A DNA stretch of 33,042 nt from Fastidiosipila sp964627125 (GTDB lineage Bacteria > Bacillota > Clostridia > Saccharofermentanales > Fastidiosipilaceae), in assembly GCA_964627125.1 (NCBI GenBank), contig CAZVJQ010000020.1, forward strand, positions 1 to 33,042. The letters are read 5' to 3'. Each line of letters starts with the position of its first letter. Position 1 is the stretch's first letter. Made by a program: the position numbers and the translations under genes. The notes below the pieces were generated by a model that was not told where the DNA came from, made no database searches, and saw only the letters and a program-made list of their open reading frames with translations. Positions 23,335-32,702 of the stretch are shown piece after piece.

Positions 23335-23363
23335 AGTATAAGTAATATAAGTTTAATTGTCAA
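23335..23363 (-). promoter_or_regulatory. Consensus promoter of tRNA-Val
   Basis: On the minus strand, TTGACA (23363-23358) and TATACT (23340-23335) are exactly 17 bp apart. The leader to the tRNA is about 50 nt and contains a small hairpin, CTCAA-a-TTGAG (23321-23311). Confidence 0.88.
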
Positions 23364-23480
23364 TCACTAAATTTTTGTCAGTAGGATGAGGTAGTTATTC
23401 TCACGTATTTAGTGCAATTTCTTACAACTAGTGTTTAGCGAAAAATCGTCTTTTTGCCCAAGTATATATCAATGAATATC

Positions 23481-23489
23481 TGCTATACT
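23481..23489 (+). promoter_or_regulatory. Extended -10 promoter of the folT-like gene
   Basis: TG-C-TATACT, with no good -35. Start of transcription near 23496 excludes the upstream in-frame ATG at 23454 and supports the ATG at 23526. I see no THF riboswitch in the leader. Confidence 0.65.
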
Positions 23490-23525
23490 TTTAAACTGAA
23501 TTCCTCTGAAGAAAGTTGGATAAAT

Positions 23526-24101
23526 ATGAGTACAAGCAAGCAACAAGAAAGAATAAAAATAATGGCTTTGACTGCTTTGTTCATAGCGTTAAACATAGTG
23601 TTTACAAGACTATTGTCTCTAAATTTAGGATTTATTAGAATTTCTATGGGTATGATCCCAATACATATTGCAGGATACCTGTTAGGGCCAGTTAGCGGCT
23701 TCCTAGTAGGATTTACAGGAGATTTAATAGGCTACTTCATCAATTCTACAGGTGGCCCATTTAATATTTGGATTACATTAATAACAGGTTTAAGAGGATT
23801 AATAGCTGGATTAGTAGTACTAATGTTTAAGAAGAAGATCAATATTACATCAGTTATTGTATCTAATATTTTCACAACAGTAATTTGTTCAATAATATTA
23901 ATGGGAATTGTACTGTCAACTATCTTAGGTTTAGGTATACAGGATTATTTAGCTCCTAGAGCTGTGGGAATAGTCTTACAAAATGCAGTGTTAACAGGAA
24001 TTGAAATTGTTTTATTACCTGCATTAATGTCGGTAAAAAACTATTTGCCAAAAGATAGAACAATAGAATTTAGGAAGAGAAGTATTATTGATAGACCATA
24101 G
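23526..24101 (+). CDS. folT: ECF transporter S component, probably for folate (FolT-like)
   Basis: A 191-residue membrane protein with about six hydrophobic segments; it binds a vitamin and works with the shared EcfA-EcfA'-EcfT energising module, which is not in this window. The pattern RISMGMIPIHIAGYLLGPVSG, here at about 47-67 (cut into RISMGMIP and GYLLGPVSG), then FTGDLIGY and FNIWITLITGLRGLIAG, is typical of the folate family of S components. A longer frame begins at 23454, but the promoter and the GAAAGTTGGA before 23526 favour this start. The leuS gene follows 46 nt later without a terminator, so the two are probably co-transcribed. Folate specificity is by motif only. Confidence 0.78.
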   Translation: MSTSKQQERIKIMALTALFIALNIVFTRLLSLNLGFIRISMGMIPIHIAGYLLGPVSGFLVGFTGDLIGYFINSTGGPFNIWITLITGLRGLIAGLVVLMFKKKINITSVIVSNIFTTVICSIILMGIVLSTILGLGIQDYLAPRAVGIVLQNAVLTGIEIVLLPALMSVKNYLPKDRTIEFRKRSIIDRP

Positions 24102-24147
24102 AATGTGCTAAGATATTTAATTAGAATTAGTTGAAAAGGTGATTTAA

Positions 24148-26342
24148 ATGAGTAGTTATAATTTTAAAGCAATTGAGAAAAAATGGCAGAAAGAGTGGGA
24201 CGAAACTAAAGTTTTTGCAGCTGAAGATTATTCAGATAAACCTAAGTTTTATGCATTAGTAGAATTCCCTTATCCATCAGGTGCTGGTCTTCATGTTGGG
24301 CACCCTAGATCTTATACAGCAATGGATTTAATTGCTAGAAAGAAAAGATTAGAAGGTTATAACGTCTTATATCCAATGGGATGGGATGCTTTTGGCTTGC
24401 CTACTGAGAATTATGCTATTGAGCACCATATTCATCCTGCTAAAGTTACTGCAGATAATGTGGCTAATTTTAAAGCTCAATTACAATCCTTAGGACTATC
24501 ATTTGACTGGGATAGAGAAATTAATACAACAGACCCAAATTACTACAAATGGACACAATGGATTTTCACTCAACTTTTTAAAAATGGTTTAGCTTATAAG
24601 AGCAAAATGGCTGTTAACTGGTGTCCAAAGGACAAGGTAGTTCTCGCTAATGAAGAGGTTATCGACGGTGAGTGCGAACGATGTGGAACATTAGTTGAAC
24701 ATAAAGATAAAGAGCAGTGGATGTTGAAGATTACTGCTTTTGCCGATAGATTAGTAGCAGATTTGGATGATTTGAACTTCCCATCTAGGGTTAAAGCTCA
24801 ACAAGCTAACTGGATTGGTAGATCTGAAGGTGCTCAAGTTAAATTTGGTACCAATGTAGGTGATATTTTAGAAGTATACACAACAAGACCTGACACTATT
24901 TATGGTGCTACTTACATGGTCATATCACCAGAGCATGCATATATTGAACAATGGGCAGATAAATTAAAAAATATTGATGAAGTTCGTGAATATCAAAAAT
25001 TTGCTGCAAGTAAGTCAGATTTTGAAAGAACTGAAATGAATAAAGATAAAACAGGAGTGAGACTTGAAGGTGTTTCTGGAATTAATCCATTGAGCAATGA
25101 AGAAATTCCTATATTTATTTCAGATTATGTTTTATCAACTTATGGAACAGGAGCTATTATGGCTGTTCCTGCTCATGATACTAGAGACTATGAATTTGCT
25201 AAGAAGTTTGATTTACCAATTGTTGAAGTAATCAGTGGCGGAGATATAAGTGAAGAAGCTTATACAGACACAGATTCAGGAATTTTAGTTAACTCAGATA
25301 TTCTCAATGGTTTTGAAGTAAAAGATGCAATTGAAAAAATAATTGCTCACATGGAGGAAACTGGGATTGCTAAGAAGACAATTAATTTTAAATTAAGAGA
25401 CTGGGTCTTTAGTAGACAAAGATATTGGGGTGAGCCAATCCCTGTAGTGCATTGTGAAAACTGCGGCCAGGTGGCTGTTCCTGAGGATCAATTACCAGTT
25501 GTTTTACCTGATGTAGATTCATATGAGCCAACAGATACTGGTGAATCACCATTAGCAGGTATTAGAGATTGGGTTGAAACAACTTGTCCTGACTGTGGTG
25601 GATATGCTGAAAGAGAAACAGATACTATGCCGCAATGGGCAGGGTCATCTTGGTACTACATTAGATTTATAGATCCACATAACAACGAGGAATTAGCAGC
25701 TAAAGATAAAATTGATTACTGGTTGCCTGTAGATTGGTACAACGGTGGTATGGAGCATACAACCTTGCACTTATTATATTCACGTTTCTGGCATAAATTC
25801 TTATATGACATCGATGCAGTAAATACTAAAGAGCCTTATGCTAAGAGAACTTCTCACGGTATGATTCTTGCAAATGACGGTAATAAGATGAGTAAGTCTC
25901 GTGGAAATGTTGTTAATCCAGATGATATTGTTGATGAGTTTGGTGCAGACACAATGAGGCTATATGAAGTATTCATCGGTGATTTTGAGAAGACAGCTGT
26001 TTGGAATACTGAGAGTATTAAGGGTTGTTTCAGATTCTTAGATAGAACTTGGTCCTTGCAAGATATGCTAATTGATGGTGATGAATATAGAAAAGATACT
26101 GAAACTATTATTCACCAGACTATTAAGAAAGTTACAGGCGATATAGACAGTCTTAAGGGTAATACAGCTGTAGCTCAGATGATGACTCTCATCAATAAAT
26201 TCTATGATTTGGGTAACATTAATAGAGCCGAGTTAAAAACATTCTTGCTCTTGCTAAATCCATTTGCTCCGCACATTAGTGAAGAAATTTGGGAAATTCA
26301 AGAGTTTGGTGGAAAAGTGACTGATCAGCTTTGGCCAACGTA
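24148..26342 (+). CDS. leuS: Leucyl-tRNA synthetase (3' end lost in assembly gap)
   Basis: A class I synthetase that charges tRNA-Leu. The signature HVGH (49-52) in the PYPSGAGLHVGHP segment and KMSKS (580-584) are intact. The editing CP1 domain is present (TTRPDTIYGATY near 250), and Cys pairs CERCG, CENCG and CPDCG suggest Zn-knuckle inserts. 731 residues are readable, ending in QLWPT in the anticodon-binding domain. Bacterial LeuRS is usually about 800-880 residues, so roughly 70-80 residues and the stop lie in the gap. The first sequence after the gap is a terminator hairpin, so no more of the protein is there. AAGGTGA lies 6 nt before the ATG. No T-box leader is present. Confidence 0.96.
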
Positions 26343-26442
26343 NNNNNNNNNNNNNNNNNNNNNNNNNNNNNNNNNNNNNNNNNNNNNNNNNNNNNNNNNN
26401 NNNNNNNNNNNNNNNNNNNNNNNNNNNNNNNNNNNNNNNNNN
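26343..26442. other. Assembly gap (100 N)
   Basis: Exactly 100 N, a nominal spacer. Because the leuS C-terminus and stop must fit inside it, the true gap is probably over 200 nt. Confidence 0.99.
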
Positions 26443-26469
26443 AAAACCTTCATTTTTGAAGGTTTTTTT
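26443..26469 (+). terminator. Terminator after leuS
   Basis: AAAACCTTCA (26443-26452) pairs perfectly with TGAAGGTTTT (26457-26466) around TTTT, with a run of seven T (26463-26469). Confidence 0.92.
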
Positions 26470-26491
26470 AATATTGAGTTTAAATCCCATG

Positions 26492-26500
26492 TGCTATTAT
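26492..26500 (+). promoter_or_regulatory. Extended -10 promoter of the HAD phosphatase gene
   Basis: TG-C-TATTAT with no clear -35, giving a leader of roughly 28 nt before the start. Confidence 0.5.
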
Positions 26501-26534
26501 TTTTATATTCGATAAAGAAGGACAGAAAATATAT

Positions 26535-27365
26535 ATGATGAATAAACTCTATGTATCAGATTTGGATGGGACTCTTTTGACTCCTGGGGGTAAATTATCT
26601 GATTTCACTAAGGAAAAATTAAATGAGTTGATTGCGGATGGACTTAATTTTACAATTGCGACTGCTAGATCTGCCTCAACTGCTGTAAAAATATTAGAAG
26701 GTGTTAAGTTCAACTTACCAGTAATTCTAATGAATGGTGTAGTTTTGTATGACACTCAGAAGAATGAGTATGTATTCCAACATGGTTTTGAAGATGATGA
26801 TGCTAGAAAATTGTTAGAGATTCTACATGCTAAGGATTTACCTGCCTTTGTTTATACAATTGAAGATGGGCAATTAATTTGCTACACACAAGATGATTCC
26901 AAATTAACTGAAGAGATGCGTGTATTTAAAGATGAGAGAGTACATGACTATGGTAAAAAGTATACTTACTTCGATAGTTATGAAGAACTAATGGACGAAG
27001 AAGTTATTTATATCACTATGCTAGGTGATTATGAAGAGCTTAAGAGTATGGCTGTAGCTATTGAAAGTATTAGTACTGTTGAATCAATACTTTATGTTGA
27101 TGTTTACACTAATGACTGGATTCTAGAAATCCACAAGCGTGGAGTTGATAAAGGTGTAACAGTTGAATGGCTTAAAAATAGTATTAATGCTGATGAATTA
27201 ACTGTTTTTGCAGATAATACTAATGATTTACCAATGGTAGAAATAGCGGATCTTGCGATGGCTGTTGAGAATGCTAATGATGAAGTAAAAGAAGCTTGTG
27301 ATGTAATTATTGGTAGTAATAAGGATAATTCAGTTTTATATAAATTAATTGAGCTTGTTCAATAA
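26535..27365 (+). CDS. HAD superfamily phosphatase, Cof-like subfamily IIB
   Basis: A 276-residue cytoplasmic HAD hydrolase. Motif I is DLDGT (nucleophile D9, acid D11), followed by TIATARS (motif II region, about 40-46) and an MNGVVLYD segment. An alpha/beta cap domain (about 85-200) is typical of Cof/YkrA-type sugar-phosphate or flavin phosphatases. Motif III Lys lies in VDKGVTVEWL (about 208-217). Motif IV is ADNTND (226-231), where most relatives have GDxxND, so Gly is replaced by Ala. GAAGGACAG lies 11 nt before the ATG; a second ATG follows directly. Substrate cannot be read from sequence. Confidence 0.9.
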   Translation: MMNKLYVSDLDGTLLTPGGKLSDFTKEKLNELIADGLNFTIATARSASTAVKILEGVKFNLPVILMNGVVLYDTQKNEYVFQHGFEDDDARKLLEILHAKDLPAFVYTIEDGQLICYTQDDSKLTEEMRVFKDERVHDYGKKYTYFDSYEELMDEEVIYITMLGDYEELKSMAVAIESISTVESILYVDVYTNDWILEIHKRGVDKGVTVEWLKNSINADELTVFADNTNDLPMVEIADLAMAVENANDEVKEACDVIIGSNKDNSVLYKLIELVQ

Positions 27366-27382
27366 AACCAAACATAATAGAA

Positions 27383-27421
27383 TGATATTATATTGTTTAA
27401 ACTCAATATTCTTATTGAGTT
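27383..27421 (+). promoter_or_regulatory. Extended -10 promoter and 5' hairpin of the YhaM-like gene
   Basis: TG-A-TATTAT (27383-27391) would start RNA near 27398. The leader then begins almost at once with a hairpin, AACTCAATA (27400-27408) and TATTGAGTT (27413-27421), loop TTCT. There is no T-tract, so it is not a standard terminator. A hairpin at the very 5' end is the layout of mRNA-stabilising elements. Confidence 0.5.
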
Positions 27422-27439
27422 ATTAGAAAAGAGTGAATT

Positions 27440-28369
27440 ATGGCGATTATAGATCTTACTGAAGCGAAACAACGTGGTGCTAGAAGTTTAGGAGCTGTTT
27501 ATATACAGAGTCAACCTCAAATCAGAAGTGGAAAGAAAGATGATTTCATGGTTGGTAGATTTGTAAACAAGGACCAAGATGTTGAGTTTAAGATTTGGGA
27601 AGAAAGAATCTATAGACCTGTGCTAGAGCATGGAACTGGGGTATATGAAGCAGAGGTAGTAGGTTCTGAATTTAACAATCAGGTTTATTTAACCGTCCAA
27701 AGAATAGAAAAACAAGAAGATACTTCAATTGGGAAGCATGATTTCTTACCAAGTGTAAAACCTGGAAAGGTTGACCAGCTTTGGAAAGATGCAACAAGTA
27801 GATTAAGCGCTGTTGGTGTATCTAAGGAATGTTGGGTATTAATTGATAAGATAGTTAATTCTCCAATTATTGGAGATAGATTCTGGGTTGAAGGTGCTGC
27901 AACTAGCCACCACGATAACCTAATTGGAGGTTTAGCTCACCACTCAATTAAGATGCTAAAATTACTTGCTGTTTTAATTGAAAATGATGATTACTTAAAA
28001 GAGCATGCTGACTTATTAACAATGGGAACATTGCTGCATGATATTGGTAAGGTTTTCGAATATGATGATTTAGAGATGGCTCAATATTGGTACTCTAATC
28101 ATAGAGCTAGAGGTATTGAATATATAGCTGAATTTAGAGATGAAATCATGGCAACATATGATGAGCGTTTCTATAGACAGTTACAATCTGTAATTATTGG
28201 TCACCACGGTGACTATGGGGATAGACCTACTACTGTAGCTTGTGCAATTGTTCATTATATTGATACTATCGAGAGCCAGGTTACTGACTTAATCCAAATG
28301 GAAGAAAAATCATCAGACAAGAGAATTTTTGTTAGAGATTGGGGTTATTTGGCAGGTTTGAATTATTAA
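27440..28369 (+). CDS. YhaM-like 3'-5' exoribonuclease (OB fold + HD domain)
   Basis: A 309-residue protein with an N-terminal OB-fold nucleic-acid-binding domain (about 15-95; YIQSQPQIRSGKKDDFMVGR at 22-41, then YLTVQRIEK) and a C-terminal HD phosphohydrolase domain (about 150-300). HD residues include HH at about 173-174, H200-D201 in LLHDIGK, and HHGDYG (about 254-259), suited to a two-metal site. In Bacillus subtilis YhaM is a 3'-5' exonuclease acting on RNA and ssDNA, and is linked to SbcD/SbcC-like genes yhaO and yhaN. Here sbcD follows after 29 nt, so a joint role in DNA/RNA end processing is plausible. The start has GAGTG 4 nt upstream. Confidence 0.88.
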   Translation: MAIIDLTEAKQRGARSLGAVYIQSQPQIRSGKKDDFMVGRFVNKDQDVEFKIWEERIYRPVLEHGTGVYEAEVVGSEFNNQVYLTVQRIEKQEDTSIGKHDFLPSVKPGKVDQLWKDATSRLSAVGVSKECWVLIDKIVNSPIIGDRFWVEGAATSHHDNLIGGLAHHSIKMLKLLAVLIENDDYLKEHADLLTMGTLLHDIGKVFEYDDLEMAQYWYSNHRARGIEYIAEFRDEIMATYDERFYRQLQSVIIGHHGDYGDRPTTVACAIVHYIDTIESQVTDLIQMEEKSSDKRIFVRDWGYLAGLNY

Positions 28370-28398
28370 TTTAATTCTAGATTGGAATAGGTAATTAG

Positions 28399-29574
28399 AT
28401 GAGACTTGCGCATTTATCCGACTTACATGTTGGTAAGAAATTCAATGAATTATCTTTATATGAAGATCAGGTAGTTATATTCAAACAGATACTTGATATT
28501 ATTAGAGATAATGAAGTTGATTATGTTCTAATTTCTGGCGATGTTTATGATAAAGCGCAACCATCTGCTCAAGCTGTTTCTATGCTTAGTGATTTTCTCT
28601 CTGAGTTAAGTAATATTGCTTCCAATGTAATAGTGACTGCAGGTAACCACGATGCACCTGCAAGAATTGCATACGGTAGAAGTATATTTGCTAAGTCATC
28701 TGTATATCTTTCGGGTAAGCTTGAAGGTTTCCCAGAAGTTCTTCGTTTCTCTGATGAACATGGAGTAGTAAATTTTGTTTTATTACCATTCTTTCGTTTG
28801 CATGAAGTTAGATCATTATTCCCTGAAGTGGCAGAAGAGATTAAGACTTACACAGATGCTGTAAGATTTTTATTAAATGGCTTAGAGTTGCCTGCTGATG
28901 AGCGCAAGGTAATTTTAACTCATCAATATTATGCTGGAATTGATCCAGTAATACTATCTGATTCTGAAATGGATATTATAGGTGGACTTGATGCTATAGA
29001 TGTGCGAGTGCTTGAAGGCTTCACCTATGCTGCTCTTGGTCATATTCATAGACCGCAACGTTTACTACAAGATAATTTTAGATATGCAGGTTCTCCTTTA
29101 GCTTATTCATTTTCTGAGATTAATCAGGTGAAGTCTGTTCCTATAATTGATTTGGATTCGCGAGTTGATGATTGCGATGTTCGTTTAGCTCCATTGAAAC
29201 CAGTGCGTGAAGTTAGAGAGCTGTCCGGCAAGTTTATAGATTTGATTGAGGAAGCTAAGACTGTTAGTCCTGAGAGGCGAAATGATATTTTGCGCATTAA
29301 ATTGACAGATGAAGAGCGACTTATTAATCCTATGCGTAGGCTACAAGTTTATTATCCAAATATAGTTCATTTAGAATTTATTAAAGATAGAGTAGATGAG
29401 ACGCTGCTTGGAGTTGAATCCCCTGAAGAGTTTGCTCAAAAAGGCACAATTGAATTATTTACACAATTTTATGAGAGTCAAACTAGTAGAAAATTAAGTG
29501 CTGAAGATGAGGCTCGCTTAGAAGATATATGGAATGAATTATTGCTTAAACAAGAGAGAGAGGTCAGGGAATGA
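28399..29574 (+). CDS. sbcD: SbcD/Mre11-type nuclease subunit
   Basis: A 391-residue calcineurin-fold phosphoesterase, the nuclease subunit of the SbcCD complex that trims and opens DNA ends and hairpins. Metal-binding motifs are all present: SDLHVG (D8, H10), SGDVYD (D48), GNHD (N83, H84), THQYY (about 176-180) and GHIH (214-217). The C-terminal capping domain (about 270-391) precedes the SbcC-binding helices. The stop overlaps the sbcC start by 4 nt (ATGA), which couples translation in the usual sbcDC order. Confidence 0.95.
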   Translation: MRLAHLSDLHVGKKFNELSLYEDQVVIFKQILDIIRDNEVDYVLISGDVYDKAQPSAQAVSMLSDFLSELSNIASNVIVTAGNHDAPARIAYGRSIFAKSSVYLSGKLEGFPEVLRFSDEHGVVNFVLLPFFRLHEVRSLFPEVAEEIKTYTDAVRFLLNGLELPADERKVILTHQYYAGIDPVILSDSEMDIIGGLDAIDVRVLEGFTYAALGHIHRPQRLLQDNFRYAGSPLAYSFSEINQVKSVPIIDLDSRVDDCDVRLAPLKPVREVRELSGKFIDLIEEAKTVSPERRNDILRIKLTDEERLINPMRRLQVYYPNIVHLEFIKDRVDETLLGVESPEEFAQKGTIELFTQFYESQTSRKLSAEDEARLEDIWNELLLKQEREVRE

Positions 29575-32500
29575 GACCACTCTATCTTGAATTATCTGCA
29601 TTTGGCCCATATGCTGGAGTTGAAAAATTAGACTTCACACAATTTGATGAGAGCAATTTATTCTTAATTAGCGGAAATACTGGCGCTGGTAAGACTAGTA
29701 TTTTTGATGCTATAACTTTTGCTCTTTTTGCTGAAGCTAGTGGCGATACTAGAGAGAGAAATAGTGTTCGTTCTGATTTTGCTGATACGGATACTCCTAC
29801 ATATGTTAAATTACAATTTTCTCAACGTGGGGAGATTTATGAAGTAAAGAGAAGCCCAGATTATCGTCGTCCTGCAAAAAATGATGCTAGTAAGATGGTT
29901 AATCAGGTGGCAAAAGTCGAGTTGACACTACCTAATCAGGAGCAGATTGTCAAAATTAGTGATGCTAATAGAACTATTGAAGAAATCATAGGTATGAACT
30001 ACAAGGAGTTTAGACAAACTTCCTTGATTGCTCAGGGGCAGTTTACTGAGTTACTACAATCTAGTAGTAGAGAGCGATCTGAATTATTTAGAGAGTTATT
30101 TCAAACTGAAACTTTAAGTGATTTTCAAGGGTACTTGAATGACAAAAGAAGAGAAGTTCAATCTGGATTAGTTTTACTTGAGTCTCAAAAGGCAGGGATT
30201 GTATCTGAGCTAGGTGATTTATTTGAGTATTATTCAGATTTGGATGCTGAAGATATTGAGAGAAGAATTGGTAGTTCTGAGTCGGACTCTGAGATTAAAG
30301 ATTTCTTGCTTGCTGCTGTTAGTGTAAGTGAAAAGGAGTTAATTGAATCTGAGCTTACTGCCGGTAAATTAGGAGAAGATAATACTAAAATAACTGATGA
30401 ATATTATAAAGCTGAGAGTGTAAACAAGTTGTTTAATGAGCAGGCTGAGCTTCAAAATAGATTAGCAGAATTATTAAATCAAGCCGCTACCATTGACGTA
30501 TGTCAAGAACGTTTGGCAGCAGCTAAGAAGGCAAGTAAATTAGATTACTCATACAATAATTTTACTAACACTAAAATGGATTTAACTAGTGTATTAGATG
30601 AACAAAAAATTAATGCGGAAGCTACATCTAAAGTTGTTATTGATTTAGAGGCAGTTGAATTTGCGTACAAGGAAGCACTAGAGAAGTGGCCAAATTTATC
30701 TGAATTAGAAAAAAGAGTTGAACATTTTGAGAGAATTCTGCCTGAGTTAAAGAGTCTAGAATCTAATATTGATGAAATTCAGCTTATTTCTAAGAATATT
30801 AGGGAAATTGAGCATGCTAAAGAAGAAGTTCTAGTTAAGAGTGAGAACTCTAGAAAAATTTCTAATGAACTTGAAGAGAAGATAAAAGGTGAATCTGAAT
30901 TAAGAATTAAAAAAATTAATTTAGATAATTCTCAGAATGAACTTAAGCATCAAATTGCTGAGTGGAAGAAGGCTCAATCTAAGTTAACAGAGTTAAATAG
31001 TGAGAAGGTTCATGCTAAAACTTATTTTGATAAATATAAGGTAAAACAAGAGGAAGCCAAACGATATAGGCATCAAGCCGATCAGATAGAAGCAGTATTT
31101 TTGTCGAATCAGGCTGCTGTTATTGCTCAGAGTTTGGAGATAGGTGAGCCTTGTCCAGTTTGTGGATCATTAGAACATCCAAACATTGCAGAATTTTCAA
31201 GCGAAGCTGTTAGTGAGCTTATGTGGCAAGAAGCTAGACAAGTAGCAGATAAATCTAAGAACGAGAAGGATGATTTTTCCAATATGTTTAATGCAAGTAG
31301 TGAAAAAATTAGATCCTTAGAGGCTGGCCTAGTTGAAACATTGAACTTGTCTGAAGGAGATATCGATTTTGAAGAAAAAATATTAACACTGGGAAATGAA
31401 TTGGAGTCCAAGTCGAATGATCTTGGTAAGCAATATAAAGAACTTGATGTAAATATAAAATCGATTGAGGAAGCTAAACTAAAGCTTGAAGAATTAACTA
31501 AGAAACTTGAAGATCTAGAAAATAAGGCTAATAACTTTAGTACTAATAAAGATGAACTTGATAAACGTTTGATTAGCCTTCAAGCAATCGTTAATAGTGC
31601 CAAGAAGAAATATGAGGGACTTAACAGCAAGGATGTAGATAAGAGCTTACAAGAGCTTAGGGTGGAAATTAGTGAGGCTAGGGAGACTTTTGCCAAACTG
31701 GATAAAGAACGAGAAAGACTACTGGAAGAACAATCCAGGTTAAAGGGAAGTGCTGAAAATCTAACCGTCCAAGTAGAAAGAACCAAAGCTAAATGGCTTG
31801 AAGTGGAAAATATTTATGAGACTAGTTTAGAGCAAGCTGGTTTTGTAGACGATGAGGCTTATCTAAATGCCAGATTATCTGATGATGAACAAGGTAATAT
31901 TGAAAGAAGAATAAATGCTTACAACTCTAAAGTAGAACAAACACAAGCAAGATTGAATACTCTTAAAGAAGCACTTCTTGATAAAGAAGAAGTCGATTTA
32001 GAAGCAATAAACTTGAGAAGACAAACTGTTGATAAAGAGTATAAGGATGCCTTAGAAAAATTAACATTAGCTAGAACTAATATTTCTAATAGAGAGAAGC
32101 AGTATAGCGATTATGAAGTGCTCGAAAATAAATTGACTAAAGCACGTTTTGAGCTGGCATTCTATAAAGATATGTACGATGTGGCTAGTGGAAATTATAG
32201 ATCTGCGGCTCTTAGAATTACCTTTGAACAATATGTTCAATCTTTCTATTTTGCTAGAGTATTGTCTGCTGCCAATAGACGTTTGCTAAGTATGAGTGCT
32301 GGTCGCTATAGACTCGTTCATAGAAAAGAAGCAAGTAGTGGCGGAGGACAAGATGGTTTAGAAATAGATGTTGAAGATAGTTACACAGGAAAAAGTAGAA
32401 CTGTTAAAAGTCTATCTGGTGGTGAAACCTTCATGGCATCATTATCTCTTGCATTAGGATTGTCAGACACTATACGTGAACAAAAGGGTGGAATAGAAAT

Positions 32501-32702
32501 TGATGTAATGTTTATCGATGAGGGATTTGCGTCTCTCGATTCAGATGCACTGCAAAGAGCAAGTAAGATGCTAAGTGATTTATCTCAAGAGTCATCACTT
32601 GTTGGAGTAATATCTCATGTGTCTGAATTGAAAGATAGCATAAATCAGCAAGTTCAAATCATAAAAACTAGAGTTGGAAGTCATATTACTCTGGGCGATT
32701 AG
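29571..32702 (+). CDS. sbcC: SbcC/Rad50-type ATPase subunit
   Basis: A 1043-residue SMC-like ATPase that pairs with SbcD in DNA double-strand-end processing. Walker A is GNTGAGKT (35-42). Long coiled coils span about 180-500 and 545-860, joined by the zinc hook CPVC (C528, C531). The C-terminal lobe has the ABC signature LSGGE (948-952) and Walker B FIDEG (981-985, with E984 catalytic). Length is as expected. Its 3' end overlaps the convergent gene at 32686 by 17 bp. The coiled-coil part uses more Lys, Glu and Ser, as is normal for SbcC. Confidence 0.96.
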   Translation: MRPLYLELSAFGPYAGVEKLDFTQFDESNLFLISGNTGAGKTSIFDAITFALFAEASGDTRERNSVRSDFADTDTPTYVKLQFSQRGEIYEVKRSPDYRRPAKNDASKMVNQVAKVELTLPNQEQIVKISDANRTIEEIIGMNYKEFRQTSLIAQGQFTELLQSSSRERSELFRELFQTETLSDFQGYLNDKRREVQSGLVLLESQKAGIVSELGDLFEYYSDLDAEDIERRIGSSESDSEIKDFLLAAVSVSEKELIESELTAGKLGEDNTKITDEYYKAESVNKLFNEQAELQNRLAELLNQAATIDVCQERLAAAKKASKLDYSYNNFTNTKMDLTSVLDEQKINAEATSKVVIDLEAVEFAYKEALEKWPNLSELEKRVEHFERILPELKSLESNIDEIQLISKNIREIEHAKEEVLVKSENSRKISNELEEKIKGESELRIKKINLDNSQNELKHQIAEWKKAQSKLTELNSEKVHAKTYFDKYKVKQEEAKRYRHQADQIEAVFLSNQAAVIAQSLEIGEPCPVCGSLEHPNIAEFSSEAVSELMWQEARQVADKSKNEKDDFSNMFNASSEKIRSLEAGLVETLNLSEGDIDFEEKILTLGNELESKSNDLGKQYKELDVNIKSIEEAKLKLEELTKKLEDLENKANNFSTNKDELDKRLISLQAIVNSAKKKYEGLNSKDVDKSLQELRVEISEARETFAKLDKERERLLEEQSRLKGSAENLTVQVERTKAKWLEVENIYETSLEQAGFVDDEAYLNARLSDDEQGNIERRINAYNSKVEQTQARLNTLKEALLDKEEVDLEAINLRRQTVDKEYKDALEKLTLARTNISNREKQYSDYEVLENKLTKARFELAFYKDMYDVASGNYRSAALRITFEQYVQSFYFARVLSAANRRLLSMSAGRYRLVHRKEASSGGGQDGLEIDVEDSYTGKSRTVKSLSGGETFMASLSLALGLSDTIREQKGGIEIDVMFIDEGFASLDSDALQRASKMLSDLSQESSLVGVISHVSELKDSINQQVQIIKTRVGSHITLGD

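Noticed and set aside
23390..23525. THF riboswitch ahead of the folate-type S component
   Set aside because: I looked for the conserved core segments and found none; the extended -10 at 23481 leaves a leader of only about 30 nt.
23454..23525. Earlier folT start at 23454
   Set aside because: It lies upstream of the best promoter and the added residues are not membrane-like or family-like.
24102..24147. T-box leader of leuS
   Set aside because: Only 46 nt separate it from the folT stop; proS likewise has only about 100 nt, without T-box motifs.
26443..26538. C-terminal continuation of leuS after the gap
   Set aside because: The predicted residues are a translation of the terminator hairpin and the HAD promoter, not LeuRS sequence.
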